From the NCBI GenBank assembly GCA_040219515.1, contig JAVJSI010000005.1:1-64000 (forward strand): a stretch of DNA of 64,000 bases, read 5' to 3'. This DNA is from Acidimicrobiales bacterium (GTDB taxonomy: Bacteria; Actinomycetota; Acidimicrobiia; Acidimicrobiales; Aldehydirespiratoraceae). The notes beneath the pieces were generated by a model, which saw nothing but the letters and a program-made list of their open reading frames with translations, was not told the DNA's origin and did not search any database. The translations under genes were made by a program, and so were the position numbers. Positions 18,908 to 27,791 of the stretch are shown one piece after another (positions within the stretch are counted from its first letter, which is position 1; each line of letters opens with the position of its first letter).

Positions 18908-19324
18908 TCAGTGCAGCTGGCCGGTGACGGATCGGGGTGTGAGCGTGATGACGCAACGGCCTTCCTCGACCATGGCGGCCCGGAACTCGGCCCAGTCGTC
19001 GTGTTCGCCGGCCACGATGCGATAGAGCGCCACGAGCTGGTCGGCGACAGGACCGTCGACATCATCGGCGACCGGTGACACGGCGGCGGTGGCGTCGATG
19101 GAGAGATAGGACCAGGTCGACGGGTCCGAGAAGTGGAGCACGGCGCGAGGATCACGCAGGAGGTTGCGGGTCTTCGCCCGATCGTGGGTGACCGAGATCC
19201 TGATCACGTCCGCGTCGACGGCGTAGACGATGTCGGATGATTGGGCTCGACCGTCGCGGCGCAACGTGATCAGGGTGGCGTTCTTGTGGTCGGCGAGGCG
19301 AGCGAGGGCGGTGCTGATCTCCAT
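18908..19324 (-). CDS. PPOX-fold F420-binding oxidoreductase
   Basis: This 138-residue protein has the split-barrel fold pattern of the pyridoxamine 5'-phosphate oxidase-like family: LADHKNATLITLRRDGRAQSSDIVYAVD, then RISVTHDRAKTRNLLRDPRAVLHF and WSYLSIDATA. Short members with this opening in actinobacteria bind coenzyme F420 and reduce unknown substrates. It lies 33 bases after dinB and 22 bases before the 147-residue unknown gene, in one leftward string. The cofactor is inferred from the subfamily. Confidence 0.85.
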   Translation of the reverse strand: MEISTALARLADHKNATLITLRRDGRAQSSDIVYAVDADVIRISVTHDRAKTRNLLRDPRAVLHFSDPSTWSYLSIDATAAVSPVADDVDGPVADQLVALYRIVAGEHDDWAEFRAAMVEEGRCVITLTPRSVTGQLH

Positions 19325-19357
19325 GAGTGGGGTCTACCACCCGAGCGGGCGAGCCGG

Positions 19358-20623
19358 TCAAGGGGCGGTCGTGGCGTCGAGGGCCGTGGGCCGGATCAGG
19401 GCGGGCACGCCGCCGGCGTGATCGAGCAGCGAGGCGCGGGCCATGGCGGTGGCCCCCCAGCGGCCGCGGATGTCGTCGACCATGCGATCGAGTTCCTCGG
19501 TCGCTCGGCCTTCTTCGGGAAAGCGGAGGGCGAGCTGGATGGCGTCGGGGCGACCGAGCCCGGCGTAGGTGATGCCGACGAGTGTGCAGCCCTTCCGGCC
19601 GAGGGCGCCGCCCGGCCCGTGGGGTCCGTCGATGAGGTCGAGCAGCAGCTCGTCGGCCGTGGCCGTGAGCACGTCGGTCTGCTGGGTGGGCTCGACCAGG
19701 GTGCGTGACCGGCTCTCGTGCTTCATTTCCTGGGTGCGGTAGCGGACGGTGACGGTGCGGGTCACCCGATCGGCCTTGCGGAGCCGGGCCGCGACCTTCT
19801 CGGCCAGGCCCAACAGCTCGCGTCGGAGCTCCTCGCGGGTGCGAACGCGCGAGCCCAGCGCGCGTTGCGCACCCATGGACCGGTCGCGGCGGGTGGTGTC
19901 GACCGGGCGGGGATCGAGATTGTGGGCGAGGTCGCGCAGATGCCGACCGGTGTGCGTGCCGAGATAGCCCTGGAGCTCGGCCCGGCCACTCGCGGCGAGA
20001 TCACCGACGGTGTCGACCCCGTGGTCGTGCAGCTTGGCCGCGGTGACCGGCCCGACCCCCCACAGGACCTCGACCGGGAGTGGATGCAGGAAGTCGAGCT
20101 CGCGACCCGGCTCGACGTGGAGGAGGCCGTCGGGCTTCGCCTGGGCGCTCGCCACCTTCGCCAGGAACTTGGTGCGAGCGACCCCGACCGACAGTGGGAG
20201 TCCGACGTCGACGAGCACCCGCGTGCGCAGCTGTGCCGCGATCTGCAGCGCCGGGCCGAACAGGTGCTCGGCGCCGGCGACGTCGAGGAAGGCCTCGTCG
20301 ACCGAGATGGGCTCGACGAACGGCGTGACGTCGCGGAACTTCTCGAACACCGCGGCCGACGCGTCGGCATAGGCGTCCATCCGGGGCTCGACGACGATGG
20401 CATCCGGGCAGAGCAAGCGGGCCTGACCGCCGTTCATGGCCGACCGCACGCCGCGGCGCTTGGCCTCGTAGCTGCACGCCAGCACCACGCCACCGCCGAC
20501 GATGACCGGCCGGCCGCGGAGCCGGGGGTCGTCGCGCTGTTCGACCGACGCGTAGAAGGCATCCAGATCGGCGTGGAGAATGGTGGCGCCGGGCGGCCGG
20601 CACGCCGACGGGGGAGGGGACAT
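19358..20623 (-). CDS. dinB: DNA polymerase IV (Y-family translesion polymerase)
   Basis: This 421-residue polymerase has the catalytic carboxylates in HADLDAFYASVEQ (Asp19) and PISVDEAFLDV (Asp109, Glu110), the Y-family steric segment VLACSYEAKRRGV, and a helix-hairpin-helix thumb (LWGVGPVTAAKLHDHGVDTVGDL). A QLALRF segment in the little-finger/tail region is a plausible beta-clamp contact. It copies past damaged bases. A near-perfect LexA box lies 16 bases upstream of the ATG, so SOS control is expected. It heads a leftward string with the PPOX protein, an unknown gene and the 5'-nucleotidase. Confidence 0.95.
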   Translation of the reverse strand: MSPPPSACRPPGATILHADLDAFYASVEQRDDPRLRGRPVIVGGGVVLACSYEAKRRGVRSAMNGGQARLLCPDAIVVEPRMDAYADASAAVFEKFRDVTPFVEPISVDEAFLDVAGAEHLFGPALQIAAQLRTRVLVDVGLPLSVGVARTKFLAKVASAQAKPDGLLHVEPGRELDFLHPLPVEVLWGVGPVTAAKLHDHGVDTVGDLAASGRAELQGYLGTHTGRHLRDLAHNLDPRPVDTTRRDRSMGAQRALGSRVRTREELRRELLGLAEKVAARLRKADRVTRTVTVRYRTQEMKHESRSRTLVEPTQQTDVLTATADELLLDLIDGPHGPGGALGRKGCTLVGITYAGLGRPDAIQLALRFPEEGRATEELDRMVDDIRGRWGATAMARASLLDHAGGVPALIRPTALDATTAP

Positions 20624-20638
20624 GGCGTCACCCTAGAC

Positions 20639-20652
20639 CGAACAGATGTTCG
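20639..20652. promoter_or_regulatory. LexA (SOS) box
   Basis: The sequence CGAAC-AGAT-GTTCG is a perfect 5+5 inverted repeat around a 4-base spacer. It matches the core of the actinobacterial and Bacillus-type LexA operator, whose consensus is CGAAC-N4-GTTCG. Its edge lies 16 bases from the dinB start codon and 43 bases from the divergent ATG at 20696, so LexA bound here could repress both directions. Confidence 0.85.
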
Positions 20653-20695
20653 TATCCAGCGCAGACTGTCACACCGGTCAGGGCACACTGCATCC

Positions 20696-21247
20696 ATGGC
20701 AAACCGTCGATACGGCACGATCGTGCGTCACCTCACCGACGACCCCGACACCGCGGTCGAGCTCGCCGCGAAGCTGTCCGACGAGGTGTTGCACCACCTC
20801 GCCGAGGCGCTCCACGACGAGGCCCGGCAGCGGGCGATCCGGAGCGGTGACCATGATGCGCTCATCGCCGAGACCTTCGAGACCGGGTTCGGTCGCGACG
20901 GCCTCGGTGTCGATCCGTGGATCGAGGGTGACGTCGTCGTCTGCCCCGGGGCGATGGTGGCCAAGAGCAAGTCCAACCACCGGTGCCGGTTCGTGAGCGT
21001 CGACGACGTGTGGATCTGGGAATCGGGCGAGCTCCTGCAGGAGGACAAGCGATCCAACCCCGGGGCGGAGGACGGCTTTCGGGCGGTGGCGCTGCTCCCC
21101 ATCATCAACGGGATGACCCTCGACGTGGTCAGCGGCCGGGCCCGGGGTGGCCAGCACAACGTCGACCGGGTCACCAGCTACGCGGTTCGCCGCGGCAAGC
21201 TCGTCGAGGTCAGCCAGCGAAACGTGAGCGCCCGCGGCATGCAGTGA
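20696..21247 (+). CDS. Hypothetical protein, divergent from dinB
   Basis: The ATG at 20696 gives 183 residues. The first 60 are helical and acidic, and the rest is beta-rich with WIEGDVVVCPGAMVAKSKSNHRCRFVSVDDVWIWES and LEVSQRNVSA-like strands. The single Cys before PGAM and the Cys near HRC are notable. I recognise no domain. It starts 43 bases from the LexA box shared with dinB, so it may be an SOS gene. Long in-frame sequence upstream is antisense to dinB and excluded. Function unknown. Confidence 0.7.
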   Translation: MANRRYGTIVRHLTDDPDTAVELAAKLSDEVLHHLAEALHDEARQRAIRSGDHDALIAETFETGFGRDGLGVDPWIEGDVVVCPGAMVAKSKSNHRCRFVSVDDVWIWESGELLQEDKRSNPGAEDGFRAVALLPIINGMTLDVVSGRARGGQHNVDRVTSYAVRRGKLVEVSQRNVSARGMQ

Positions 21248-21282
21248 CGGGCACGGCGCGTCCGCAGGTGGGAGACTCGCGC

Positions 21283-22056
21283 ATGGCCGATGACGGACTT
21301 CGTTTCTCCTTCGACGGCGAGGTCGAGCGCATCACGCTGGCCGAGCCCGAGAACCGCAATGCGCTCGGGCTCGACAAGATGCGGGCCCTCACCGCACATC
21401 TGCGCGCCATCGACGATTCGGCGTCGGCGTCGCTCGTCGTGATCGACGCCGAGGGTCCGGCGTTCTCGGCCGGACACGACCTCCGCGAGATGGTCGACCA
21501 CGACCTCGAGACCGCCCGCGAACTCTTCGATGCGTGCACCGATCTGATGACGACGATCCACGAGATCCGCCAGCCCGTCATCGCCGCGGTCGACGGCATC
21601 GCCACCGCCGCCGGCTGCCAGCTGGTGGCGTCGTGCGATCTGGCGATCGCCTCGTCGCCATCGAGCTTCGCCACGCCCGGGGTGCGCATCGGCTTGTTCT
21701 GCTCCACGCCGATGGTGGCGCTCACCCGGGCGATCGGTCGGAAGCGGGCCATGCAGATGCTGCTGACCGGCAACCCGGTCACGGCGGCCACCGCCGCTGA
21801 CTGGGGTCTGGTCAACCTGGTGGTCGAACCGGATCAGCTCGATGCGGCCGTGGCGACGATGGCCGACGACATCATTCGCTGGTCGTCGCAGACGATCGCC
21901 CGGGGCAAGGGTGCCTTCTACGAGCAGATCGACCGGTCGGAGGTCGACGCCTACGAGTTCACGTCGAGGGTGATGCGCGAGAACTCCGTCGATGCCGTCG
22001 CCCAGGAGGGCATCGCCGCCTTTCTCGACAAGCGTGACCCGGTGTGGCCGGACTGA
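21283..22056 (+). CDS. Enoyl-CoA hydratase/isomerase family protein
   Basis: The ATG at 21283, with GGGAGA upstream, gives 257 residues. Crotonase landmarks are RNALGLDKM, the oxyanion loop GPAFSAGHDLREM and the second loop DGIATAAGCQLVASCDLAIAS, followed by the helical trimerisation region. The catalytic acids of classical hydratases are not clear. The sequence AGCQLVASCDLAIASSPSSFATPGVRIGLF resembles ECHDC3-type and related members, so the exact reaction is open. It stands alone, convergent with the DUF2277 gene. Confidence 0.85.
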   Translation: MADDGLRFSFDGEVERITLAEPENRNALGLDKMRALTAHLRAIDDSASASLVVIDAEGPAFSAGHDLREMVDHDLETARELFDACTDLMTTIHEIRQPVIAAVDGIATAAGCQLVASCDLAIASSPSSFATPGVRIGLFCSTPMVALTRAIGRKRAMQMLLTGNPVTAATAADWGLVNLVVEPDQLDAAVATMADDIIRWSSQTIARGKGAFYEQIDRSEVDAYEFTSRVMRENSVDAVAQEGIAAFLDKRDPVWPD

Positions 22057-22081
22057 AGCGGCACTGGTCGACGACGGTCGT

Positions 22082-22333
22082 TCAGGACTGTCGGGCGAGG
22101 CGGCGCAGCGGTGGCTCGGACTTCGGCGGCACCTTGCGGGGTGGCAACGCGGCGATGAGGTCGGTGGTGGCATCGGCGATGATCGCCACCGCACGTTCGA
22201 ACGCCTCTTCGGTGGCGGCCGACGTCTTCTGGACCCCGCTGACCTTGCGGCAGTACTGACGGGCAGCGGCGATGATCTCTTCCTCTGTGGCGACCGGTTC
22301 GAGTCCTCGGAGTGTGGTGATGTTGCGGCACAT
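22082..22333 (-). CDS. DUF2277 protein
   Basis: This 83-residue protein begins MCRNITTLRGLEPVATEEEI and continues AARQYCRKVSGVQKTSAATEEAFERAV, which is the diagnostic pattern of DUF2277. The basic C-terminus (PPRKVPPKSEPPLRRLARQS) is also typical. Family members are small, helical and of unknown function, though often annotated from actinobacteria. It is transcribed in the same direction as, and lies 23 bases downstream of, the UvrD2-like gene. Confidence 0.85.
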   Translation of the reverse strand: MCRNITTLRGLEPVATEEEIIAAARQYCRKVSGVQKTSAATEEAFERAVAIIADATTDLIAALPPRKVPPKSEPPLRRLARQS

Positions 22334-22356
22334 GATCCGATCGTAGACCCGAACCT

Positions 22357-25212
22357 CTACTCCTCGGAGAGCGCTGCCTCGATGATGGCGAGGATGTCGG
22401 CCCCGTACTTCTCGACCTTCACCGGACCGATACCGGGTACCGAGAGAAGTTCGTCGTCGTCGATCGGCCGGAGTCGGGCGAGGTCGTAGAGGGTGGCGTC
22501 GTTGAAGACGACATAGGCGGGCATGCCGGCGGCCTGCGAGGTCTCGGTCCGCCAGGCCTTGAGTCGTTCGCGCAGGCCGGCTTCGGCCAGGCTGCCGACC
22601 TCGGGAACCGGCCGGGCGGGCTTCCCACCGCCGGCGGACGACCGCGGGGCGCGGGGCTCGTCGTCGGGATCGGGCGCAGCGTAGGGATCGCGTGGCGTGT
22701 GCAGCTGGGCGATGAACGGCGAGGGTGGTGTGCCGGCCGTGATCAGCACCCGCTCACTCCCACGGGTGAGGGCCACGTGGAAGACCCGACGTTCTTCCTC
22801 GCGGTCGGCGGCGAGGCGGTGGGGCATGAGGCCGGCGGTGGCGTCGTGCACGATGACGTGGGGCCACTCGCGCCCCTTCACCCGGTGGATCGTCGAGAGT
22901 CGCACCCCGGACCAGTCGGGCTGGGACTCGCGAAGGCGAGAGCCGAGCCATTCGGGGAACGCGGCCGGGTCGGGCTGGACCGCAGCGATGGCGAGGAGTG
23001 CGGCCAGGTCATCGCCGTGGGCGCTGCGGTCGACGGAGCGGCGGCTGGCATCGAGTCGCTGGTCGAGCGCCTGGCCCAGTCCGACACGATCGCGGATCGC
23101 CTCGAGGAGCTGTGCCGTGGTGGCGCCGTCGTCGGCCAGCGAGCGCATGAGTCGGACGTCATCGGTGAAGGCGATGATCTTGTCGGTGTCGCGCTGGTTG
23201 TTGAGCCGCCCGGCGAGTTGTTCGAGCTGCCGGGGACTGCGCTGCTCGCCGACCCACTCGGCCAGGCGTCGGCTGATGCCCCTCGGTGGTCGCCGCACGG
23301 CCGTCTCGAGCGCGACGGCAGGCAGCATCTGCTCGGGGGCGATGGCGGCCTCGAGCCAGGCGAGCGCGCCGGCCACCCCGGTGCGATCGAGGAAGTGCGC
23401 GTCGACCGGGGAACTCGTGGGGATGCCGGCCTCGCCGAGCAGGAGCATCGGGCCGAGCAGGGTGGCGTTGACCCGGGTGAGCACGGCGATGTCGGAGGGG
23501 CGCACACCCGATGTCACGAGCTCGGTGACACGGTCGACCGTGGCGGCGAGCGGATCGGCGCCGGTGACCACGTCGAGGTCGCCGTGGACCGCATCGCGGC
23601 CCGGGCGGGCGTCGATGGTCTTCGCGATTCGGCGACGGTTGTGGGTGAGCAGGGTGGCGGCAGCATCGACAACGGCGGGTGGGCACCGGTAGTTGACCCG
23701 GAGGTCGTGGGCGGCGCTGCCGGGGAAGAGGTCGGCGAAATCGATGAGCCACGCGGGTGATGCGCCGGCGTAGCCGTAGATCGTCTGGTCGTCGTCGCCG
23801 ACCCCGAACACATCGGCGGTGGGTCCCGCGAGGAGCCGGATGAGCAGGACATGGGCCGGGGTGAGGTCCTGGAATTCGTCGACCAGCAGCACACCGCAGG
23901 CTCGTCGGGCAGCGGCCCGGGCGACCGGGTCGGTGCACAGCACCTCGATGGCGCCGAGGATCTGCTCGTCGAAGTCGACCACGCCGGCCCGCCGGAGCCG
24001 ATCGCGGAACTCGGGTACGACGGTGGCGAACGCCTTGACGTCGCCCCCGAACTCCTTCTCGACCGCCGCCGGCGAGCGCAGTCCGAGCCGGGTGGCCGTG
24101 AGGGCTTCGATCCACACCGCCATCGGGTCGGCCATCGCCTGCCGACGGCCACCGACGAGGTCGTCGAGCACCCGCCGGACCTCGCGCTCGTCGATCACGC
24201 GAGGCGCCCGCCGTCCGGCCGGGGCGACGAAGGGACCGCGGCCCGACAGGACCGCCAGGGCCAACGAGTTGAGGGTGCGAATCTCGAGGCCGGCCAGATC
24301 GGTCGTGCGCTCCTGCATCTCTTCGCGGGCCCGCACGTTGAACGCCACCATGCAGATCGTGGTCGGGTCGATGCCCCGGTCCTTCACGAGATGGCGAGCC
24401 CGCTCGGTGAGCACCCGTGTCTTGCCCGACCCGGCCGGCGCGATGATGCGGGCGCCACCACCGCCATGGCTGACCGCGGCGAGCTGGTCGGGGGCGAGGT
24501 CGGCGTCGGGAGGTGCGGTCCGGATCGTGTGGAGTGAGCCGATCCGCAGGTGGGCCGCAGGAACGACCGGCGCCGACAGTGTGTGGTCGTCGAACCAGTC
24601 GAGCGGCCCGCCGTCGACCCACGCCGCGCCGTCGGGGGTGTCGATGTCGCCCGGACCGGTGGTGCGCACCGTCGCTCCGGCCGCCACAGCCGCGCTCACC
24701 TCGGCAATGGAAGGACTTGCCGGGTCTCGGGCATCGACCGCGTGGCCGAGCACGAGGTGGCGCAGCGTCTCCCCGTCGAGGTCGGTCTCGGGGGCGAGAT
24801 GCCAGTAGTCGACGTCGAGCACCGGGTGAGGCGCCGGGAGCGCGGTCACGAGTTCGATCACGACGCGCTGACGAGCGTGGCGGGCATCGCGAACCTTCTG
24901 GAGACCGTCGGGACCGTCGTCGACCACGATCCTGGGGACGTCGGCCCAGGGCGGTGGTGCCTCCTGGCCGGGCCCCACGACCAGATTGCGGGCCAACGGG
25001 GCGGGACCGGCCAGGTGGGCCCAGTCGGGCTCGAGGGCGACCTCGGCGACGATGGAGGTCGGGGCGCCGCCCCCGGTGGCCGGCGACGGGGACGGCCGGC
25101 GAACCGGGTCGTCGAACATCGGGCGGTCCGGCGCGGCGCCGGGTTCGGTGGCGCAGTCGCGCACCTCGGCGACGGTGGCGTGGCGGCCTCCGCAGTGGCC
25201 ACAGGAGATCAT
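22357..25212 (-). CDS. uvrD2: UvrD2-like SF1 DNA helicase with HRDC tail and N-terminal extension
   Basis: The ATG at 25212 gives 951 residues. Helicase motifs are the Walker A site APAGSGKTRVL, DEFQDLTPAH, GDDDQTIYGYAGASP, LRVNYRCP and STIHRVKGREW, followed by VALTRGSERVLI. The C-terminal segment about 870-945 (LYDLARLRPIDDDELLSVPGIGPVKVEKYG) is an HRDC domain, as in mycobacterial UvrD2, a 3'-5' unwinding helicase. About 240 residues precede the helicase core and include a Cys cluster C-x2-C-x10-C (SCGHC..VRDC, residues 4-18). Typical UvrD2 is shorter, near 700 residues. The upstream extension to 25320 in frame lacks support. Confidence 0.9.
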   Translation of the reverse strand: MISCGHCGGRHATVAEVRDCATEPGAAPDRPMFDDPVRRPSPSPATGGGAPTSIVAEVALEPDWAHLAGPAPLARNLVVGPGQEAPPPWADVPRIVVDDGPDGLQKVRDARHARQRVVIELVTALPAPHPVLDVDYWHLAPETDLDGETLRHLVLGHAVDARDPASPSIAEVSAAVAAGATVRTTGPGDIDTPDGAAWVDGGPLDWFDDHTLSAPVVPAAHLRIGSLHTIRTAPPDADLAPDQLAAVSHGGGGARIIAPAGSGKTRVLTERARHLVKDRGIDPTTICMVAFNVRAREEMQERTTDLAGLEIRTLNSLALAVLSGRGPFVAPAGRRAPRVIDEREVRRVLDDLVGGRRQAMADPMAVWIEALTATRLGLRSPAAVEKEFGGDVKAFATVVPEFRDRLRRAGVVDFDEQILGAIEVLCTDPVARAAARRACGVLLVDEFQDLTPAHVLLIRLLAGPTADVFGVGDDDQTIYGYAGASPAWLIDFADLFPGSAAHDLRVNYRCPPAVVDAAATLLTHNRRRIAKTIDARPGRDAVHGDLDVVTGADPLAATVDRVTELVTSGVRPSDIAVLTRVNATLLGPMLLLGEAGIPTSSPVDAHFLDRTGVAGALAWLEAAIAPEQMLPAVALETAVRRPPRGISRRLAEWVGEQRSPRQLEQLAGRLNNQRDTDKIIAFTDDVRLMRSLADDGATTAQLLEAIRDRVGLGQALDQRLDASRRSVDRSAHGDDLAALLAIAAVQPDPAAFPEWLGSRLRESQPDWSGVRLSTIHRVKGREWPHVIVHDATAGLMPHRLAADREEERRVFHVALTRGSERVLITAGTPPSPFIAQLHTPRDPYAAPDPDDEPRAPRSSAGGGKPARPVPEVGSLAEAGLRERLKAWRTETSQAAGMPAYVVFNDATLYDLARLRPIDDDELLSVPGIGPVKVEKYGADILAIIEAALSEE

Positions 25213-25303
25213 CGTGTCGTTCCCGGCATTGGCGTGCACCGTACGCCGCCCCGGTGACAGTGCGAACCCCGATCGGGCGACCGGAGGGTCACACGTCCTG
25301 GAC

Positions 25304-26695
25304 TCACACCGCCGAGCCACCCCGGGCGTGGAGGCGAGCGGCGAGGGGGGCGCCGAGCAGGCTCAGGGCGATCAGCAGGATCATCACGGAACGAACGCCG
25401 TCGATGATCGATGCCTCGCGGGCGAGGAGTGCGATCACGATCGCCGCCGACACCGTCTGGCCGATGTCCTGGGCGATGCGATTCATGGCACTGCCGATGC
25501 CGAGTCGCCGTTGTTCGACGTTGGACAGGGCCGCGGCCTGGCACGCGGCGTGGGCGAGTCCGACCCCGAGCCCGTAGATCGCCACGAACGGCAACCACAC
25601 CTGGACCAGCTGGCGTTCGGCGTCGACCGACCAGTACATGAACACGCCGCCGGCCGCCATGAGCAGCGAACCCGGCAGGATCACGGACTTGTGGCCGTAG
25701 CGATCGGCGATGCGTCCCGACACCACCGACATCGGGCCGGCAACCGCCGGGATGAGTCCGACGGCCAGGCCCGACTGGAGCAGCGAGAGGTCCCATCCCT
25801 CGTTCATGAGCTGCACGAAGGCGAGAAACGTGCCCGCGAAGGTGCCGGCGACCAGGAACGACAGGCCGCTGCCCAGCGCGAAGTCGTGGTCGCGGAACAG
25901 CGGCAGATGCAGGATCGGTTCCGCATGGTTCGCCGATCGCCGGAGGAGCAGTGTGATGAAGACAGCGGCCGCGGCGAGGGCGCCGAGCGTCTTCGGATCG
26001 ACGTAGCCCCAGTCATCGCTCTGGACGATGCCGAGGGCCAGAGCGGCCACACCCACCATCAACAGGGCGACACCGACGAGATCGGGTCGGCGGCGGCCGG
26101 AATCGGGCACGTAGGTCCGGGGCAGGCGGGGCGCCACGAGAATGAACACGAGGATGCCCAGCGGGACGTTGAGGAAGAAGGCCCACCGCCAGGTGAGGTA
26201 GTCGATGAGCGCGCCGCCAACGGCCGGACCGACCGCAGTCGCGACGCCGCCCGCGGCGCCGAGCGCACCCACTGCGGTCGAGCGCTTCTCGGCCGGGAAC
26301 TCGTCGAGGACCAGCGCGAGTGAGGCGGGTGCCTCGATGGCGAGTCCGGCGGCCTGGATCATGCGGGCGAGGATCAGTACCTCGACCGTGGGCGCGGTGG
26401 CGACGAGGAAACTGCCCACGATGAACGTGCCCAGCCCGATCAGGAACATGCGGGTGCGGCCGAACCGATCGGCGGCCCAACCGGCGGGTACGAACACCGC
26501 GGCGGTGGTGATCGAGTAGGCGGTGAGGGTCCACGAGACGGTGCCCGGGCTCGCGCTGAAGCTCGCCTCGATGTCGCTGAAGGCCACGAAGACGATCGAG
26601 AAGTTGAGGGTGCCGAGCGCGATCGCGCCGGCGACCAGGCCATAGACGCGCCACGGTGAGCGCGGCCGTTCCGCCGGTTGGTCGTGTGTGTCCAC
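25304..26695 (-). CDS. MFS multidrug-type transporter
   Basis: This 463-residue protein starts with GTG and shows 12-14 membrane helices. The DHA2/EmrB-type motifs are AYSITTAAVFVPAGWAADRFGRTRMF in the first loop (motif A) and GPAVGGALIDYLTWRWAFFLNVPLG (motif C). It should be a proton-driven exporter of a hydrophobic compound. The substrate is unknown. The gene is transcribed toward the helicase gene, with 91 bases between. The next gene upstream is divergent, sharing a 56-base promoter region. Confidence 0.9.
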   Translation of the reverse strand: MDTHDQPAERPRSPWRVYGLVAGAIALGTLNFSIVFVAFSDIEASFSASPGTVSWTLTAYSITTAAVFVPAGWAADRFGRTRMFLIGLGTFIVGSFLVATAPTVEVLILARMIQAAGLAIEAPASLALVLDEFPAEKRSTAVGALGAAGGVATAVGPAVGGALIDYLTWRWAFFLNVPLGILVFILVAPRLPRTYVPDSGRRRPDLVGVALLMVGVAALALGIVQSDDWGYVDPKTLGALAAAAVFITLLLRRSANHAEPILHLPLFRDHDFALGSGLSFLVAGTFAGTFLAFVQLMNEGWDLSLLQSGLAVGLIPAVAGPMSVVSGRIADRYGHKSVILPGSLLMAAGGVFMYWSVDAERQLVQVWLPFVAIYGLGVGLAHAACQAAALSNVEQRRLGIGSAMNRIAQDIGQTVSAAIVIALLAREASIIDGVRSVMILLIALSLLGAPLAARLHARGGSAV

Positions 26696-26751
26696 CAGGG
26701 ATGGCTACACCCCGGAACGCGCTCCCCCGAAATCGTGCGAGAATCGATGCC

Positions 26752-27489
26752 ATGAGTGAACGAATCGGCGTCATGGGCGCAGGAGTCATGGGATCGGGCA
26801 TCGCCCAGGTCCTGGCCATCTCGGGTCACGAGGTCATCTGCCGAGATCTGAGCGACGACGTGCTCGCCACCGCCCGGGAAGGGGTCGACACCGGCCGGTT
26901 CGGTGTGCGGGGCGCGGTCGAACGCGGCAAGTTGACCGACGACGAGGCCGATGCCGCTCTGGCCCGGCTCACGTTCACGACCGACCTCGACGCCGCGGTC
27001 GACGTCGATCTCATCATCGAGGCCGTCCCCGAGAATCTCGGCCTGAAGGTGAAGTTCTGGCGGGACCTCGATGCCATCGCCCCGGCCGACACGATCTTCG
27101 CGAGCAACTCCTCGGGCTTCCCGATCGCCGCGATGGCGGCGGGCACCGACCGGCCCGACCGGTTCATCGGATGGCACTGGGCCTCGCCCGCGCCGGTGAT
27201 GAAGTTGGCCGAGATCGTTCGGGGTCCGGAGACCAGCGATGCGACGGTCGACACGATCGTGCGTTTGGCCGCGGCGGCCGGCAAGAACCCGGTGGTAGTG
27301 CAGGACACCGACCAGTCGTGGGGCTACGTCGCCAATCGTGTGTACTTCGCCATGGTTCGTGAGGCGAACCGTGTCGTGTCGGAGGGCATCGCCGATCGGG
27401 CGCAGGTCGACCAGTTGATGCGCGACTGTTTCCGCTGGCCGTCCGGCCCCTACGGAATGGTGGCCGGCGCAGGCTCGGGCTGGTCCTGA
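26752..27489 (+). CDS. 3-hydroxyacyl-CoA dehydrogenase family protein, short form
   Basis: The ATG at 26752 gives 245 residues. The NAD-binding motif GVMGAGVMGSGIAQV opens the protein, and VDLIIEAVPENLGLK, FASNSSGFPI and FIGWHWASPAPVMKLAEIVRG are the family landmarks. It should oxidise 3-hydroxyacyl-CoA to 3-ketoacyl-CoA. Full-length relatives are about 280-290 residues. This one stops after CFRWPSGPYGMV, so roughly the last third of the C-terminal substrate/dimer domain is absent. The stop overlaps the start of the next gene (TGATG). Confidence 0.8.
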   Translation: MSERIGVMGAGVMGSGIAQVLAISGHEVICRDLSDDVLATAREGVDTGRFGVRGAVERGKLTDDEADAALARLTFTTDLDAAVDVDLIIEAVPENLGLKVKFWRDLDAIAPADTIFASNSSGFPIAAMAAGTDRPDRFIGWHWASPAPVMKLAEIVRGPETSDATVDTIVRLAAAAGKNPVVVQDTDQSWGYVANRVYFAMVREANRVVSEGIADRAQVDQLMRDCFRWPSGPYGMVAGAGSGWS

Positions 27490-27746
27490 TGGAGCTGCTG
27501 TCCTGGATCGTCCCGGGACTCATCGTCGGGCTCGTCGCCCGCGTGTTCGTGCCGACCGGCCGCGACTGGGGATGTCTGGGCACGATTCTCCTCGGCATCG
27601 CCGGCTCGTTCGCCGGAGGATTGATCGCTTCGCTCATGGCCGACGGCGACTTCGAGGTGCAGCGAACCGAGAGCTGGATCGGTGCGACCGTCGGCGCCAT
27701 CGTGATCCTGGTCGTCCTGCGGGTGAGTGACTCGCGCGCCCGCTGA
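27489..27746 (+). CDS. GlsB/YeaQ/YmgE-family small membrane protein
   Basis: This 85-residue protein has three hydrophobic segments with conserved small residues: LLSWIVPGLIVGLVARVFVP, GCLGTILLGIAGSFAGGLIA and WIGATVGAIVILVVLRV. The layout and the PG...GCLGTI.LGI..S..GG..A pattern are diagnostic of the GlsB/YeaQ/YmgE stress membrane protein family. Its ATG shares a base with the stop of the dehydrogenase gene. The precise role is not known. The family is associated with cell-envelope stress. Confidence 0.85.
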   Translation: MELLSWIVPGLIVGLVARVFVPTGRDWGCLGTILLGIAGSFAGGLIASLMADGDFEVQRTESWIGATVGAIVILVVLRVSDSRAR

Positions 27747-27791
27747 CCGGACCCGGGAGAACTCGGCGGGTCGACGGAGTACCGTCAGAGC

